NCBI RefSeq assembly: GCF_024172085.1
Contig: NZ_JAMZDZ010000001.1
Coordinates: forward strand, 3,844,001 to 3,908,000
Length of the DNA stretch: 64,000 bases
Origin: Hamadaea flava
GTDB lineage: Bacteria > Actinomycetota > Actinomycetes > Mycobacteriales > Micromonosporaceae
Reading direction: 5' to 3'
The notes beneath the pieces are model-generated. The model had not been told where the DNA came from and searched no databases. It saw nothing but the letters and a program-made list of their open reading frames with translations. Shown here piece after piece: positions 56,169 to 63,764 of the stretch. Both the position numbers and the translations under genes were made by a program. Position 1 is the stretch's first letter. Each line of letters starts with the position of its first letter.

Positions 56169-56298
56169 GCTATTCCCCCTGTTTTCGCAGCGCACAGCGG
56201 TGCGCTGAATCGCGAATCAGCCATGGGGAACCCCCTTTCAATGACGAGGTAAGCGCTTCTCGTGAAGCTCGACAAAACTGCTCCAAGTCCGAGCAATG

Positions 56299-56334
56299 AG
56301 AAAGCCCGCAGAGCGCGTGCTCTGCGGGCTTTCT
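56299..56334. terminator. 16-bp perfect hairpin
   Basis: AGAAAGCCCGCAGAGC (56299-56314) and GCTCTGCGGGCTTTCT (56319-56334) flank a GCGT loop. It lies between the small recombinase-linked gene and the secreted-protein gene, both on the minus strand. The region around it is distinctly more AT-rich than the core genome. Confidence 0.65.
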
Positions 56335-56361
56335 GTAAATTGGTTATTGGCGGATAAATAA

Positions 56362-56403
56362 AGGCCCCTGAACCGAGAACGGGGGATCTCGGCTCAGGGG
56401 CCT
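56362..56403 (-). terminator. Rho-independent terminator of the secreted-protein gene
   Basis: AGGCCCCTGA (56362-56371) and TCAGGGGCCT (56394-56403), with inner CCGAGA / TCTCGG, form a long stem. On the minus strand it is followed by TTTATTTAT. It lies 25 bp past the stop of the secreted-protein gene. Confidence 0.8.
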
Positions 56404-56427
56404 GTCTGCGGTCGAACGTGGTTCCGG

Positions 56428-57294
56428 TTAGAGGACTACCACGGCTCGTTGTTCGGTGACGGTGATGCTGACCGTCGTGGTGGTGGTGATGGCGGGTTCA
56501 GTCCCCGACAGGCCGCCGCCGCTCCACGACACGTCCCAGGTGGCCACGGCCCGGAGAGTGAACTTGCCGCCGGGGCTGCTCGCGGATGTCTTGCTGTATG
56601 TATGCCCGCACGTCGGCGACGCTGCCAGCGGGTTGGCCGAGACGGTCCACGGCGTACCCGGTCCCGTGCACACCGTGCTGGTGCCATCGCCCGCGTACCA
56701 GGTGATCTTTCGTGGTACAGCCTTGGCCTCAATGGTGAGACCACCGGCCGAGGCGCGTGCAGTCTGGGTCTGCCACCAGCCGGGCTGCACCCACCACCAC
56801 ACGGGCACGTGGACGAACTGTGTTGTGGTCAATGAGGGGTTGGCCGCGATGACCGGCCGAGGCATGGTCAGGTTGTCCACGGCTCGCTGCGTGATCACGC
56901 CAAGCGCGGCTGGCGGCTGGAACAGCGTGACGATGGTTAGTCCAGGGATAGGGTCGCCGGTGGCAGGATCGAGGCAGGTCTTGATCCACTGGTTGGCTGG
57001 TAGGAAGTTGCCGTCATCCTTGCCGTAGTAGCAGCCGTCCTTGCCGAGCCAGCCGTAGGCGTTGTGGCAGTCGACGACGTTGTCGCCGACCTTGCACACG
57101 ACATTCCCGCCGCCTCCCCCGCCGCCGTTCCCGCCGCCGGTGTAGGTGACCGTGACCGTGCATCGTGCGTCATTGGGGGTCGCCTGGCAGTCAAGATCGC
57201 CCCATTGGTCTGCTCGTGCTGGTGCCGCGACTGCGATTGCCATCGTCAACGCTGTGGTGACGATCGCGAGTAGGCGCGGCGCTAGAGAGTGCAT
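56428..57294 (-). CDS. Secreted Trp- and Cys-containing protein, pilus-locus associated
   Basis: The 288-residue product has a Sec signal peptide (residues 1-28), a Gly-rich stretch (TYTGGGNGGGGGGG, about 50-63), a Cys-rich middle (CKVGDNVVDCHNAYGWLGKDGC) and a Trp cluster (VPVWWWVQPGWWQTQT, about 166-181). It ends in a beta-sandwich-like Thr/Val-rich region. Proteins of this kind occur beside TadA/CpaF genes in Streptomyces-like genomes, sometimes misnamed ATP/GTP-binding proteins; no nucleotide-binding motif is present. It overlaps the lipoprotein gene by 13 bp. The role in pilus assembly is inferred from place. Confidence 0.7.
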   Translation of the reverse strand: MHSLAPRLLAIVTTALTMAIAVAAPARADQWGDLDCQATPNDARCTVTVTYTGGGNGGGGGGGNVVCKVGDNVVDCHNAYGWLGKDGCYYGKDDGNFLPANQWIKTCLDPATGDPIPGLTIVTLFQPPAALGVITQRAVDNLTMPRPVIAANPSLTTTQFVHVPVWWWVQPGWWQTQTARASAGGLTIEAKAVPRKITWYAGDGTSTVCTGPGTPWTVSANPLAASPTCGHTYSKTSASSPGGKFTLRAVATWDVSWSGGGLSGTEPAITTTTTVSITVTEQRAVVVL

Positions 57295-57866
57295 GACCCC
57301 ACCTCCCTGATGGCTACGGATGTCACCATCCAGTTCCCGTTGATGCGCTCGACGTCGGCGAGTGTCAGGCGCAGACCGCCGGGCGTGTCCTTGTAGGGGC
57401 TGCCGTCGGCCTTGTAGCGCGATGTCCTGCTGGTGTCCATGCAGTCCTGCACAGACGCCTTGGTCGGCGCGGCCGGAGGTGACAATGACGCGATCTTTGG
57501 GTGGAAGACGGTCTGCCCTCGCCCGAGGAGGCCCTGACTCTTGGCCGACTTGAGGCCGTTGGTGTAGAGGGTCAAGGCGGCGCCGGTGCCGTACTTTGCG
57601 AGGTCTGGGTAGTTGGGGTCACCGGCGGCGCTGGCCTTCTCGAACGCGTTCTGGAAGGCCAGATAGGCGTCGATCGCGTGTTGCTTGGCCTGATCCGGCG
57701 TCTCGGCCGCCGCGGACGTCGGCGCCCAAGGGCTCGCTGACGCTGACGCCGGCGGGGCCGAGGTCGGAGTGGTGGTCGGTGTCTTGTCTTCATGTGTGCA
57801 TCCGGCAAGCAGCATTCCGAATGCCACTGCCGCCGTAAGTCCTGTGTGGGTAACGGTGCGTTTCAC
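57282..57866 (-). CDS. Lipoprotein upstream of the secreted protein
   Basis: The 194-residue product has a lipobox LLAGC (Cys23), a Thr/Pro/Ser/Ala-rich spacer (about 28-55) and a C-terminal domain (TSRTSRYKADGSP, RLTLADVERINGNWMV) resembling the small nuclear-transport-factor-like folds of actinobacterial lipoproteins. It is overlapped by the secreted-protein gene, so the two are probably made together. It is preceded by a GTGTACGTAC-bearing inverted repeat. Confidence 0.72.
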   Translation of the reverse strand: MKRTVTHTGLTAAVAFGMLLAGCTHEDKTPTTTPTSAPPASASASPWAPTSAAAETPDQAKQHAIDAYLAFQNAFEKASAAGDPNYPDLAKYGTGAALTLYTNGLKSAKSQGLLGRGQTVFHPKIASLSPPAAPTKASVQDCMDTSRTSRYKADGSPYKDTPGGLRLTLADVERINGNWMVTSVAIREVGSCTL

Positions 57867-57920
57867 TTGCCCTCCAACGCGAGAGGCCCCGTAAATCAGT
57901 CGTACCGCAGGGTCGGCGGG

Positions 57921-57965
57921 GCGCGCTACCGACAGTTGTGTACGTACATGCTGTCAGTAGCGCGT
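57921..57965. promoter_or_regulatory. Inverted repeat enclosing GTGTACGTAC upstream of the lipoprotein gene
   Basis: GCGCGCTACCGACAG (57921-57935) and CTGTCAGTAGCGCGT (57951-57965) pair at 13 of 15 positions. The loop contains GTGTACGTAC (57938-57947). The same GTGTACGTA word appears twice more, inverted, upstream of the CpaB-like gene, on the other side of the regulator gene. Confidence 0.5.
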
Positions 57966-58447
57966 CATGCCGCGTACTTTGCACACGGTCCATCATGGAC
58001 AGGACAGGTGCCGTCGCACTCGTCGCGGGCCATGTCCAGGTGCGCCAGGACGCAGGCGAGGGCCTCGTAGGTTGTGAGGTAGCTCTCGCCCTTGTCTGCC
58101 AGGGAGTAGGTCTTGATGACGCGGCTGCCGAAGTGCTTGCTGTCGGCGCGGATCGCGCCGATCTTCGTGAGGCGGTGGAGGCTGCGCGACACTGCGTTGT
58201 CGTCCACGTGCTCACCGAGGTGCGTTTCAAGCCGTGTGTGGAGCGCCCGGTACCTGTAGGGCCGTTCGGCCAACACCGCGACGACCGCTGGGTCCAAGCG
58301 GTGGCGGAACAGGTCGGCAATCCGGACTAGTGCATCGATGTCAATCTTTGTCCCCCATGCATGCAAGTTGCACGAGCTATCCAAGGTGCCACGGGAGATC
58401 AAGGGCGGCAAATGATATTGACCCGTATGCCTTGGGGGATAACGCAT
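57965..58447 (-). CDS. Winged-helix DNA-binding regulator
   Basis: The 160-residue protein has an MarR/HxlR-like winged helix-turn-helix (about residues 50-115; LRIALHTRL... ending NAVSRSLHRLTKIGAI), a wing and a short Cys-containing tail (DECDGTCPVHDGPC) that could bind metal. It lies between the lipoprotein operon and the pilus genes, which are transcribed away from it, and both flanks carry GTGTACGTA motifs. The start is not certain; ATG 58447 has AAAGAGAG upstream. It probably controls both neighbours. Confidence 0.65.
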   Translation of the reverse strand: MRYPPRHTGQYHLPPLISRGTLDSSCNLHAWGTKIDIDALVRIADLFRHRLDPAVVAVLAERPYRYRALHTRLETHLGEHVDDNAVSRSLHRLTKIGAIRADSKHFGSRVIKTYSLADKGESYLTTYEALACVLAHLDMARDECDGTCPVHDGPCAKYAA

Positions 58448-58513
58448 TCGCTCTCTTTGGCCTGGTAACGATGGGCTCTTTGAGCGATACCGAGTCCTGA
58501 CATGTCACGACCT

Positions 58514-58538
58514 GCGCACTAGCGCCGCGCTAGTGCGC
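58514..58538. promoter_or_regulatory. 11-bp perfect inverted repeat in the pilus promoter region
   Basis: GCGCACTAGCG and CGCTAGTGCGC flank CCG. It lies in the 215-bp divergent gap between the winged-helix and CpaB-like genes, so it may be an operator or leader hairpin. Confidence 0.5.
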
Positions 58539-58556
58539 TGTCGCATACGAGTCGAA

Positions 58557-58589
58557 CGTACACCGTGTACGTACGCGGTCTACGTACAC
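58557..58589. promoter_or_regulatory. Overlapping GTGTACGTA palindromes upstream of the pilus locus
   Basis: CGTACAC-C-GTGTACG (58557-58571) overlaps GTGTACGTA (58565-58573), which pairs with TACGTACAC (58581-58589) across seven bases. Three copies of GTGTACGTA flank the winged-helix regulator gene (57938, 58565 and, inverted, 58581-58589), making this a candidate operator. Confidence 0.55.
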
Positions 58590-58662
58590 GCATGTCCGTG
58601 GCGGCGATCCTTCGCGCTCAGGTACGACAAAGGTTCGTACTTCGCAACGGGGGTGAGTCACC

Positions 58663-59310
58663 ATGACCGCGGTCGCCGAACGCGCCAAGGCACCGGCACG
58701 GCCGAGCATCAGCACGGCGCAGCCGAAGCGGCGCTGGTCGCTACTGGTCGGCGGTTTGCTGCTTGTTCTGTTGTCCGCAGGCGTCTTCGCCGTGATCCAG
58801 CTGGGCGGTGATGCCCGGGTCCAGGTGCTCGCGGTCGCGCGGCCGGTGGCCGCTGGGCAACCTATCAGCGCTGCTGATCTTCGTACTGTCGGGGTGGTTC
58901 CCGACCCGACCATCAAGCTCGTCCCGGCGGGGCAGGCGCAGCAGATCATCGGCCGCACGGCCGCCGTCCCGCTGGCTGAAGGTGTTCTGCTGACTGAGTC
59001 GCAGCTCGGCCCGGCCAGCTGGCCCGAGGCCGGTCAGGCGGTGGTGGCCACGGCGCTCAAGCCCGGCCAGGTCCCGGCGGGCATCGCGCCGGGAAGCCGC
59101 GTCCTTGTGGTCATGGTCGCCAAGGACACCGGCCCCGCCGACCCGGCCCTGCCGTCCGCGCCGGTGTCAGTCCCGGCCACAGTGGTCGAGGTCGTGCCGA
59201 GCGCGGATGGCGCGGACACCACCGTGGTATCGCTGCTGCTGGGCCGTGACGATGCGACCAAGGTCGCCGGGTCAGGCTCGGCGGTTTCCCTGGTCGTGGT
59301 GGGCAGCTGA
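58663..59310 (+). CDS. CpaB/RcpC-like SAF-domain pilus assembly protein
   Basis: The 215-residue protein has an N-terminal membrane anchor (about residues 26-47) and a SAF domain (VARPVAAGQPISAADLRTV, about 57-77) as in Flp pilus subunits CpaB/RcpC. It is the first gene of the Tad-like operon and starts with GGGGGTGA upstream. It acts in the envelope to guide pilus assembly. Confidence 0.8.
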   Translation: MTAVAERAKAPARPSISTAQPKRRWSLLVGGLLLVLLSAGVFAVIQLGGDARVQVLAVARPVAAGQPISAADLRTVGVVPDPTIKLVPAGQAQQIIGRTAAVPLAEGVLLTESQLGPASWPEAGQAVVATALKPGQVPAGIAPGSRVLVVMVAKDTGPADPALPSAPVSVPATVVEVVPSADGADTTVVSLLLGRDDATKVAGSGSAVSLVVVGS

Positions 59311-59311
59311 C

Positions 59312-60010
59312 GTGTTGATCGCTGTCACCTCGCTCAAGTCCGGCGGAGCCACCACCGTCGCCGCCGCGCTCGCGGCCGTCTGGCCCGAGCCCGCCTGCCT
59401 CATTGAGGCCGACCCAGCGGGTGGTGACCTCGGCGGCTGGCACCGTTTGCCGGACGCTCCCGGGCTGGCGTCGCTGGCCAATGCGTGCCGCACCGGGCAG
59501 GCCGACCTCACTGAGCACGCCACGCGGCTGCCGTTCGGCGTCGATGTGGTTCTCGCTGCTGCTGGTCGCCCTCAGGCCAGCGCCGCGATCGGGTTGCTGG
59601 CCGATACCGAGCCCGCCCGGTGGGCCAAGGAGCGCCCCATCGTCCTCGATGTCGGCCGTCTGGAGCCCGGTTCCCCGGCGCTGCCGCTGCTGGAGCTGGC
59701 CGACATGGTCCTCGTCGTGGCCGGCGGCGACGTGCTGTCCCTTCTGCGGGTCTCCCTCGCCGACATCCCGGTCCAGCGAGCTGGCCTGGTCACCGTCGGG
59801 CCGCTCGCGCACCCGCGCGAAGACCTGGCCCGGGTGCTGCCGCTGCCGCTGCTGGCCGAGATGCCGTGGGACCGCCACAGCGCCGAGGTCATCGCCGGGA
59901 CCCGCAAACCCCGCCGGGCGTGGACTCGCGTCGGCCTGCCCGCCACTGCCCGCGCCCTAGCCGTATCCCTTGCCGCGCCAGCGATCCCCGCAGGAGGTGA
60001 CCACCGATGA
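59312..60010 (+). CDS. CpaE-like MinD/ParA-family protein with degenerate P-loop
   Basis: The 232-residue protein follows the CpaB-like gene by one base. The N-terminal stretch SLKSGGATTVAAALA (about 7-21) is a deviant Walker A that keeps the first lysine and GG but lacks the P-loop GKT lysine. Later motifs (LIEADPAGGDLGGW, PIVLDVGRL, LADMVLVV) match MinD-like folds. CpaE positions Flp pili at the pole; here ATP use may be lost. The GTG start gives the family-like N-terminus. Confidence 0.75.
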   Translation: MLIAVTSLKSGGATTVAAALAAVWPEPACLIEADPAGGDLGGWHRLPDAPGLASLANACRTGQADLTEHATRLPFGVDVVLAAAGRPQASAAIGLLADTEPARWAKERPIVLDVGRLEPGSPALPLLELADMVLVVAGGDVLSLLRVSLADIPVQRAGLVTVGPLAHPREDLARVLPLPLLAEMPWDRHSAEVIAGTRKPRRAWTRVGLPATARALAVSLAAPAIPAGGDHR

Positions 60011-61335
60011 CCACGCCGTCGAACCCCGCTGACACGGAAGCCGTGCTCGTCGCCGACCTGCGCGCCCAGGTCACCCAGGCCCTGGCCGGACACGCCGGGG
60101 GCGGGCCGCTGGCCGCCGCCGAGCGCCGCCGCCTGGCCGAGCAGTACACCGCCGAAGCCCTCGACGCCCACGCCCGGCAGGCTTTGGGGGCCGGGCGGGC
60201 GCCGCTGGCGGCCAACGTCGAGGCCCGCGTCGCTCGCGCCGTGATCGACCATCTGGTCGGCGCGGGCGGACTGCAGCACCTGCTCGACAACCCCGACATC
60301 GAAAACGTGCACGCCAACGGCTGCGATGAGGTGTTCATCCGCTACGCCGGGGGCAAGTCGGAGATCGGGCCGCCGATCGCTGAATCCGATGAGGCGCTGA
60401 TCGAGATGATCCGGGCGCTGGCCACTGAGGCCGCGTTCGGCGACGACTTCTCCGGCCACGGCGAGGAGCGCACCTTCGACCGCACCAACCCGGTCCTGGA
60501 CCTGCGGCTTCGCGACGGGTCCCGGCTCTGTGCGGTGATGTCGGTGGCTCGCCGCCCGTCGCTGTCGATCCGCCGCCCGACGATGATCAACGCCGATCTC
60601 GAAGACCTGGTGGCCAAGGGCACCCTCGACGAGGCGTTGTGCCGGGTGATCCAGGCTGCCATGCGCGCGAAGCTCAACATCATCTTCTCCGGCGGCACCA
60701 ACACCGGCAAGACGACCCTGGCCAGGGCCGCCGCGCGGGCGATCGGCCCGCACGAGCGGCTGATCACCATCGAGGACAGCTACGAGCTGGAGCTGCACGA
60801 CGCGGTCGCGCACCCCAACGTCACCGCGCTGCAGGCCCGCCGCCCGAACCTGGAGGGCGTCGGGGCGGTGTCGATGTCGGCGTTGGTGCGTACGGCTCTG
60901 AGGATGGACCCCGATCGCGTCATCGTCGGTGAGGCGCGGGGCGATGAGGTGATCGATCTGCTCAAGGCCATGAGCCAGGGCAACGACGGCAGCTTCGCCA
61001 CCGTGCACGCGAGCTCATCGGCGCAGGCGTTCTCCCGCCTCATGATGTACGCGGTCCAGGCGCCCGAACGGCTCAGCTTCGAGGCATCAGCAATGCTGAT
61101 CGCCGAGAGCCTGAACCTGGTGGTCCAGCTGTCCTGGTCACCGGACAAGACCCGCGTCGTGTCCAGCATGCGCGAGGTCGTCGGGTTCGACGGCCGCGAC
61201 GTCATCAGCAACGAGGTGTGGAAGCCCGGCCCCGGGCAGCGGGCGGTACCCAACACCCCGCTGCGGGCCGACACCCTCGACCGCCTCGAAGCCGCCGGGC
61301 TCGACCCGGCCGTCATCGACCGGGTCGGGTGGTAG
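60007..61335 (+). CDS. TadA/CpaF-type secretion ATPase
   Basis: The 442-residue ATPase of the VirB11/TadA family has Walker A GGTNTGKTT (about 224-232), the Asp box (LITIEDSYELEL), the Walker B region RVIVGEARGDEV and the His box (GSFATVHASS). It powers extrusion of the Flp pilus from the cytoplasmic membrane. It overlaps the CpaE-like gene (ATGA). Confidence 0.92.
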   Translation: MTTPSNPADTEAVLVADLRAQVTQALAGHAGGGPLAAAERRRLAEQYTAEALDAHARQALGAGRAPLAANVEARVARAVIDHLVGAGGLQHLLDNPDIENVHANGCDEVFIRYAGGKSEIGPPIAESDEALIEMIRALATEAAFGDDFSGHGEERTFDRTNPVLDLRLRDGSRLCAVMSVARRPSLSIRRPTMINADLEDLVAKGTLDEALCRVIQAAMRAKLNIIFSGGTNTGKTTLARAAARAIGPHERLITIEDSYELELHDAVAHPNVTALQARRPNLEGVGAVSMSALVRTALRMDPDRVIVGEARGDEVIDLLKAMSQGNDGSFATVHASSSAQAFSRLMMYAVQAPERLSFEASAMLIAESLNLVVQLSWSPDKTRVVSSMREVVGFDGRDVISNEVWKPGPGQRAVPNTPLRADTLDRLEAAGLDPAVIDRVGW

Positions 61336-61337
61336 CC

Positions 61338-62162
61338 GTGACCGCACTGTCCGCCCTGCTCGGCGCGGGCTTCGGCCTCGGCCTGATCGCCATGCTCGCC
61401 GGACTACGCCGCCCCGCCGCCACCGACCGGCCGCGTACGCCCGGCGTGCGGATGACCCGCGAGCAGGTCATCCGCCTGGCTATCGCGTTGGTCGTCGCCG
61501 TCCTTGCCGGGCTGCTCACGGGCTGGCCGGTCGGAGCGATCCTGGCCGGGATCGGCGCGTACGCGCTGCCGATCGCCCTCGGTACGGACAAGCACGCCGC
61601 CCGCGCCCTGGCACGGACGGAGGCGATTGCGATGTGGGCGGAGATGCTGCGCGACAACCTGTCCGCCGCCGCCGGTCTGGAGCAGGCCATCCTCGTGACG
61701 GCTCCGTACGCGCCGGCCGCCATCCGCGACGAGATCAGCGAGCTGGCCGCCGCGGTGCGGCTCGGCCAGCGCCTTCCGGTCGCGCTGGGCGAACTGCGTA
61801 CGCGTCTGGACGACCCGACCGGCCGTCTGGTGGTGCGGGCGCTGATCCAGGCGTCGACCCGCCAGTCCCGGCAGCTCGCCGAGCTGCTGTCGGAGCTGGC
61901 CAGCCGGGCACGCGCCCGAGCCACGCTGCGGTTGAAGATCGCACCGGGGCACGCGAAGATCCGCACGAACGCCAGGGTGATCACAGGTTTCACCATCACG
62001 ATGGCGGTCGGCCTGATCGTGCTCAACCCGGCCTTCCTCAAGCCCTACGACAGTGTCACCGGGCAGCTGGTCCTCATCGTCGTCGGCGTCGTGTTCGCCG
62101 CCGGGTTCCTCGGCATCGCGCGGTTGGCCAAGGTCGGCGTCACAGAGGGAGGTCCCCGATGA
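61338..62162 (+). CDS. TadB-like type II/IV secretion membrane protein
   Basis: The 274-residue protein has an N-terminal helix, a cytoplasmic GspF-like domain (MLRDNLSAAAGLEQAI, about 101-116) and C-terminal transmembrane helices (about 215-265). It forms the inner-membrane platform with the TadC-like protein. The GTG at 61338 lies two bases after the TadA stop. Confidence 0.85.
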   Translation: MTALSALLGAGFGLGLIAMLAGLRRPAATDRPRTPGVRMTREQVIRLAIALVVAVLAGLLTGWPVGAILAGIGAYALPIALGTDKHAARALARTEAIAMWAEMLRDNLSAAAGLEQAILVTAPYAPAAIRDEISELAAAVRLGQRLPVALGELRTRLDDPTGRLVVRALIQASTRQSRQLAELLSELASRARARATLRLKIAPGHAKIRTNARVITGFTITMAVGLIVLNPAFLKPYDSVTGQLVLIVVGVVFAAGFLGIARLAKVGVTEGGPR

Positions 62163-63067
62163 CCACCGCGATCATCCTCGGGCTCGGGACCGGCCTCGGG
62201 CTGGCGCTGCTGGCCGCATACGCCTTCCCGCCCCGCCTCACCCTGGCACAGGCGTTCGCCGCGCTGCACCCGCCCACGTCAGTCATGGCCGCGCCTACGC
62301 GCCCGGCCATCGCCGTGCAGGCGGGCGGACGGCTGGCCGGAGTGGGCAAGCCCTTCGTCCCGCTGCTGGCCCGCCTCGGCCTGCCCCGGGCCAGTGTGCG
62401 CGCCGACCTCGGCATCTGCGGCCGTGACCCATCGCGGCACCTAGCCGAGCAGGCGTCCATGGCCCTGTTCGGGTTCCTCATCCCGCCCGCGTTCGCGGCC
62501 GTGGTGACCCTGGGCGGCACGCCGATCGGCTGGCAGCTGCCGGTTTGGGCGTCGCTGATACTGGCCGGGCTCGGCGCGTTCGTACCCGATCTCGCCCTCG
62601 CGTCGGAGGCCGTCAAACGCCGCGCCGAGCTACGCAACGCCGTGTCGGCCATGTTGGACCTGGTCGTCATCTCCCTCGCGGGCGGCGCCGGGGTCGAGCA
62701 GGCGCTGCGTGACGCGACCGACGACGCCGAAGGCTGGGCTCAGGCTGCTCTGCGCCAGGCGGTGGAGGCGGCGCACCTGCGGCGCCGGCCGCCGTGGCAG
62801 ACCCTCGGTGAACTCGGTGAGACCGCGGGCATGACCGCGCTGGCCGAGCTGTCGGCGGCATTGTCGATGGCAGGCAGCGAGGGCGCGCGGATCAAGGCCA
62901 CCTTGTCGGCCCGGTCGGCGGCGCTGATGACCCACCAACTCGCCGAGGCCGAGGCCGCCGCCGCATCCGCCACCGAGCGCATGGTGCTGCCCCTGGTCCT
63001 GCTCTTGGGCGGCTTCATGATCTTCCTCATTTTCCCTGCCTTCGCGTCGATCCTCGGCGCGTTCTAG
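62159..63067 (+). CDS. TadC-like type II/IV secretion membrane protein
   Basis: The 302-residue protein has the GspF-like domain (ELRNAVSAMLDLVVISLAGGAGV) with flanking transmembrane helices, ending in FMIFLIFPAFASIL. It pairs with TadB as the platform of the pilus machine. Start ATG overlaps the TadB stop (ATGA). Confidence 0.87.
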   Translation: MTTAIILGLGTGLGLALLAAYAFPPRLTLAQAFAALHPPTSVMAAPTRPAIAVQAGGRLAGVGKPFVPLLARLGLPRASVRADLGICGRDPSRHLAEQASMALFGFLIPPAFAAVVTLGGTPIGWQLPVWASLILAGLGAFVPDLALASEAVKRRAELRNAVSAMLDLVVISLAGGAGVEQALRDATDDAEGWAQAALRQAVEAAHLRRRPPWQTLGELGETAGMTALAELSAALSMAGSEGARIKATLSARSAALMTHQLAEAEAAAASATERMVLPLVLLLGGFMIFLIFPAFASILGAF

Positions 63068-63122
63068 ACCCTTGCGCCGGAACGGAAAGGCCGGTCCGGC
63101 ACTACCTCACGGGAGGAAAGAA

Positions 63123-63317
63123 ATGATCCACCAGCTGTATGCGTACGCCACGGTCGTCGGCATGGAGCTGCGCGACCGGGCGCGGCGGCGTACCCCGGAC
63201 GGCGGCTACTCCACCGAGGCCATCGCCGTGACCGCGTTCCTGGTCGCGCTCGCCCTGGCGGCGCTGGCGATCCTGGGGCCGAAGGTGATGGCGAAGGTGC
63301 GGGGCATCAACCCGTGA
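63123..63317 (+). CDS. Flp-type pilin-like small membrane protein
   Basis: The 64-residue protein has a short basic N-terminus, a STEAIAVTAFLVALALAALAIL hydrophobic segment near the end that is like the Flp pilin core, and position after TadC. GGGAGGAAAGAA precedes the ATG; the in-frame ATG at 63072 is far from any ribosome-binding site. It is a likely pilin or pilin-like subunit, although the Glu-containing processing site is not obvious. Confidence 0.65.
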   Translation: MIHQLYAYATVVGMELRDRARRRTPDGGYSTEAIAVTAFLVALALAALAILGPKVMAKVRGINP

Positions 63318-63706
63318 CCCGCCACCGGCGGCGTCGCCGCAGGGACAGAGGGGCGGCCAGCGTCGAGCTGGTGCTGGCCACCCCGCTCCTCCTCCTGCTG
63401 ATCATGGCAGGGGTCCAGTTCGCGCTGTGGGCGCACGCCCGCCACATGGCCCAGGCTGCCGCCAACGAGGGCGTGCAGTCCGCGCGGGCCTACCGCAGCA
63501 GCGCCGCTGCCGGGAAAGCCGACACCGAGGCGCTGCTACGCGACCTGTCCGGCGGGTCGCTGACCGGGACCGCCGTGACCGCCAGCCGCAGCGCCACGGC
63601 GGCCACGATCACCGTCACCGGCGGTGCGTCGTCGGTCATCCCCGGCCTGACGTTCCCCGTCCGGGTCACCGTCACCGCGCCCGTCGAGCGAGTGCCCGGC
63701 ACATAG
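63314..63706 (+). CDS. TadE-like pseudopilin
   Basis: The 130-residue protein has an Arg-rich start, the TadE motif RGAASVELVLATPLLLLLI (residues about 12-30) with the conserved Glu, and a beta-rich exported domain. The GTG start overlaps the pilin stop (GTGA). TadE proteins are processed by a prepilin peptidase and help pilus assembly. Confidence 0.85.
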   Translation: MTRHRRRRRRDRGAASVELVLATPLLLLLIMAGVQFALWAHARHMAQAAANEGVQSARAYRSSAAAGKADTEALLRDLSGGSLTGTAVTASRSATAATITVTGGASSVIPGLTFPVRVTVTAPVERVPGT

Positions 63707-63764
63707 CCATTCCCCTACAGCGCACACATCGGCCCGCATTGGCGCGGGCCGCGAGGAGGTGTCC

